Assembly (NCBI GenBank): GCA_016280525.1
Contig: JAEEGW010000282.1
Span: forward strand, 1 to 6,158
From: Clostridiales bacterium
GTDB lineage: Bacteria; Bacillota; Clostridia; Oscillospirales; CAG-272
Direction of reading: 5' to 3'
Length of the DNA stretch: 6,158 nucleotides
Shown here piece by piece: positions 5,877 to 6,158 of this stretch. Made by a program: the position numbers and the translations under genes. Below the pieces are notes generated by a model that was given only the letters and a program-made list of their open reading frames with translations, was not told where the DNA came from and did not search any database. The stretch's first letter is position 1; every line of letters starts with the position of its first letter.

Positions 5877-6158
5877 ATGATAAAAAGAATAATTTCTCTA
5901 TTTTTAGTTATTTTTATAACTATATTCTCAATAACTATTGCAAACGCAGTAAATATTCAGGATAAAGACCTTGACTATCCGTACAGAGCGCAGGGCGGAC
6001 GGTTTGACGGCTGCATAGTGCGCGCCGAAAACGGCATAGAGTTCTCGGACGCGTCGTCGAATTTCAACAGCAAAACGCTTACGGTTTATTCAAGACCGTA
6101 CGCAATAGAAGAAGGCGTTACGGAAAACGGCGTTCACGGCGGACCGGAGGTGCCGCTG
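5877..6158 (+). CDS. Exported protein of unknown function, 3' end outside window
   Basis: ATG 5877 has GGAGG at 5866-5870, 6 nt upstream, and lies 17 nt after the protease stop, so the two are very likely co-transcribed. The 94 visible codons have no stop. Residues 1-24 form a signal peptide (MIKR, then a long Ile/Phe/Leu core, with cleavage expected after ANA). The mature start is VNIQDKDLDYPYRAQ, followed by a polar stretch with one cysteine (GRFDGCIVRA) and ENGVHGGPEVPL at the window edge. I recognise no family. DNA composition changes sharply inside the gene: 9 of 60 bases are G or C at 5881-5940, but 36 of 60 at 6001-6060. Hydrophobic signal-peptide codons explain part of this. Being next to a secreted protease, it could be a partner, substrate or inhibitor; none of these is shown by the sequence. 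Confidence 0.8.
   Translation, partial: MIKRIISLFLVIFITIFSITIANAVNIQDKDLDYPYRAQGGRFDGCIVRAENGIEFSDASSNFNSKTLTVYSRPYAIEEGVTENGVHGGPEVPL

Overview
The window looks like a chromosomal segment from a Gram-positive anaerobe of the class Clostridia (Bacillota), plausibly an uncultured gut lineage. The signs are strong AGGAGG-type ribosome binding sites, a sigma-A-like promoter with extended -10 element, a short ECF sigma factor whose N-terminus resembles clostridial ones, a DUF4367-type membrane partner, and secreted proteins with Sec signal peptides. The assignment rests on protein character only; no marker gene fixes the genus.

Layout, all on the + strand. (1) 1-1419 is the 3' part of leuS (leucyl-tRNA synthetase), a housekeeping gene cut by the window start and closed by a good intrinsic terminator at 1466-1508. 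(2) A promoter whose -35 box lies inside the descending arm of that terminator drives a two-gene operon: an ECF sigma factor (1552-2100), overlapped by 8 nt by a single-pass membrane protein with an extracytoplasmic DUF4367-like domain (true start 2093). The second gene is the likely anti-sigma or sensor partner. (3) After a 118-nt spacer with a perfect 15-bp inverted repeat comes a small secreted protein (2880-3302). (4) After a 71-nt spacer with another hairpin comes a large secreted multidomain protein, roughly 3374-5859: an N-terminal region, a DNRLRE-like beta-sandwich, a ricin-like beta-trefoil and a C-terminal papain-like C39-family cysteine peptidase. (5) Seventeen nt later another exported protein starts at 5877 and runs off the window.

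The most notable point is the 5' end of the large protease gene. Its only well-placed ATG with a ribosome binding site (3374) is out of frame with the rest by one base at an A6 run. Correcting that base restores a convincing signal peptide and gives an 828-residue product. It is either a sequencing error, a real frameshift, or an on/off switch.

A second point is composition. leuS is about half G+C, the protease gene is mostly near one third, and the last gene moves from 15% G+C (5881-5940) to 60% (6001-6060) within its own reading frame. This suggests mosaic or acquired DNA.

As a working model (inference), the sigma factor and its membrane partner sense an envelope or external cue and control export of the cluster downstream. 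Nothing in the sequence proves that the sigma factor recognises the downstream promoters. No tRNA, rRNA, CRISPR array, transposase or attachment site was seen. No gene-free stretch exceeds 300 bases.
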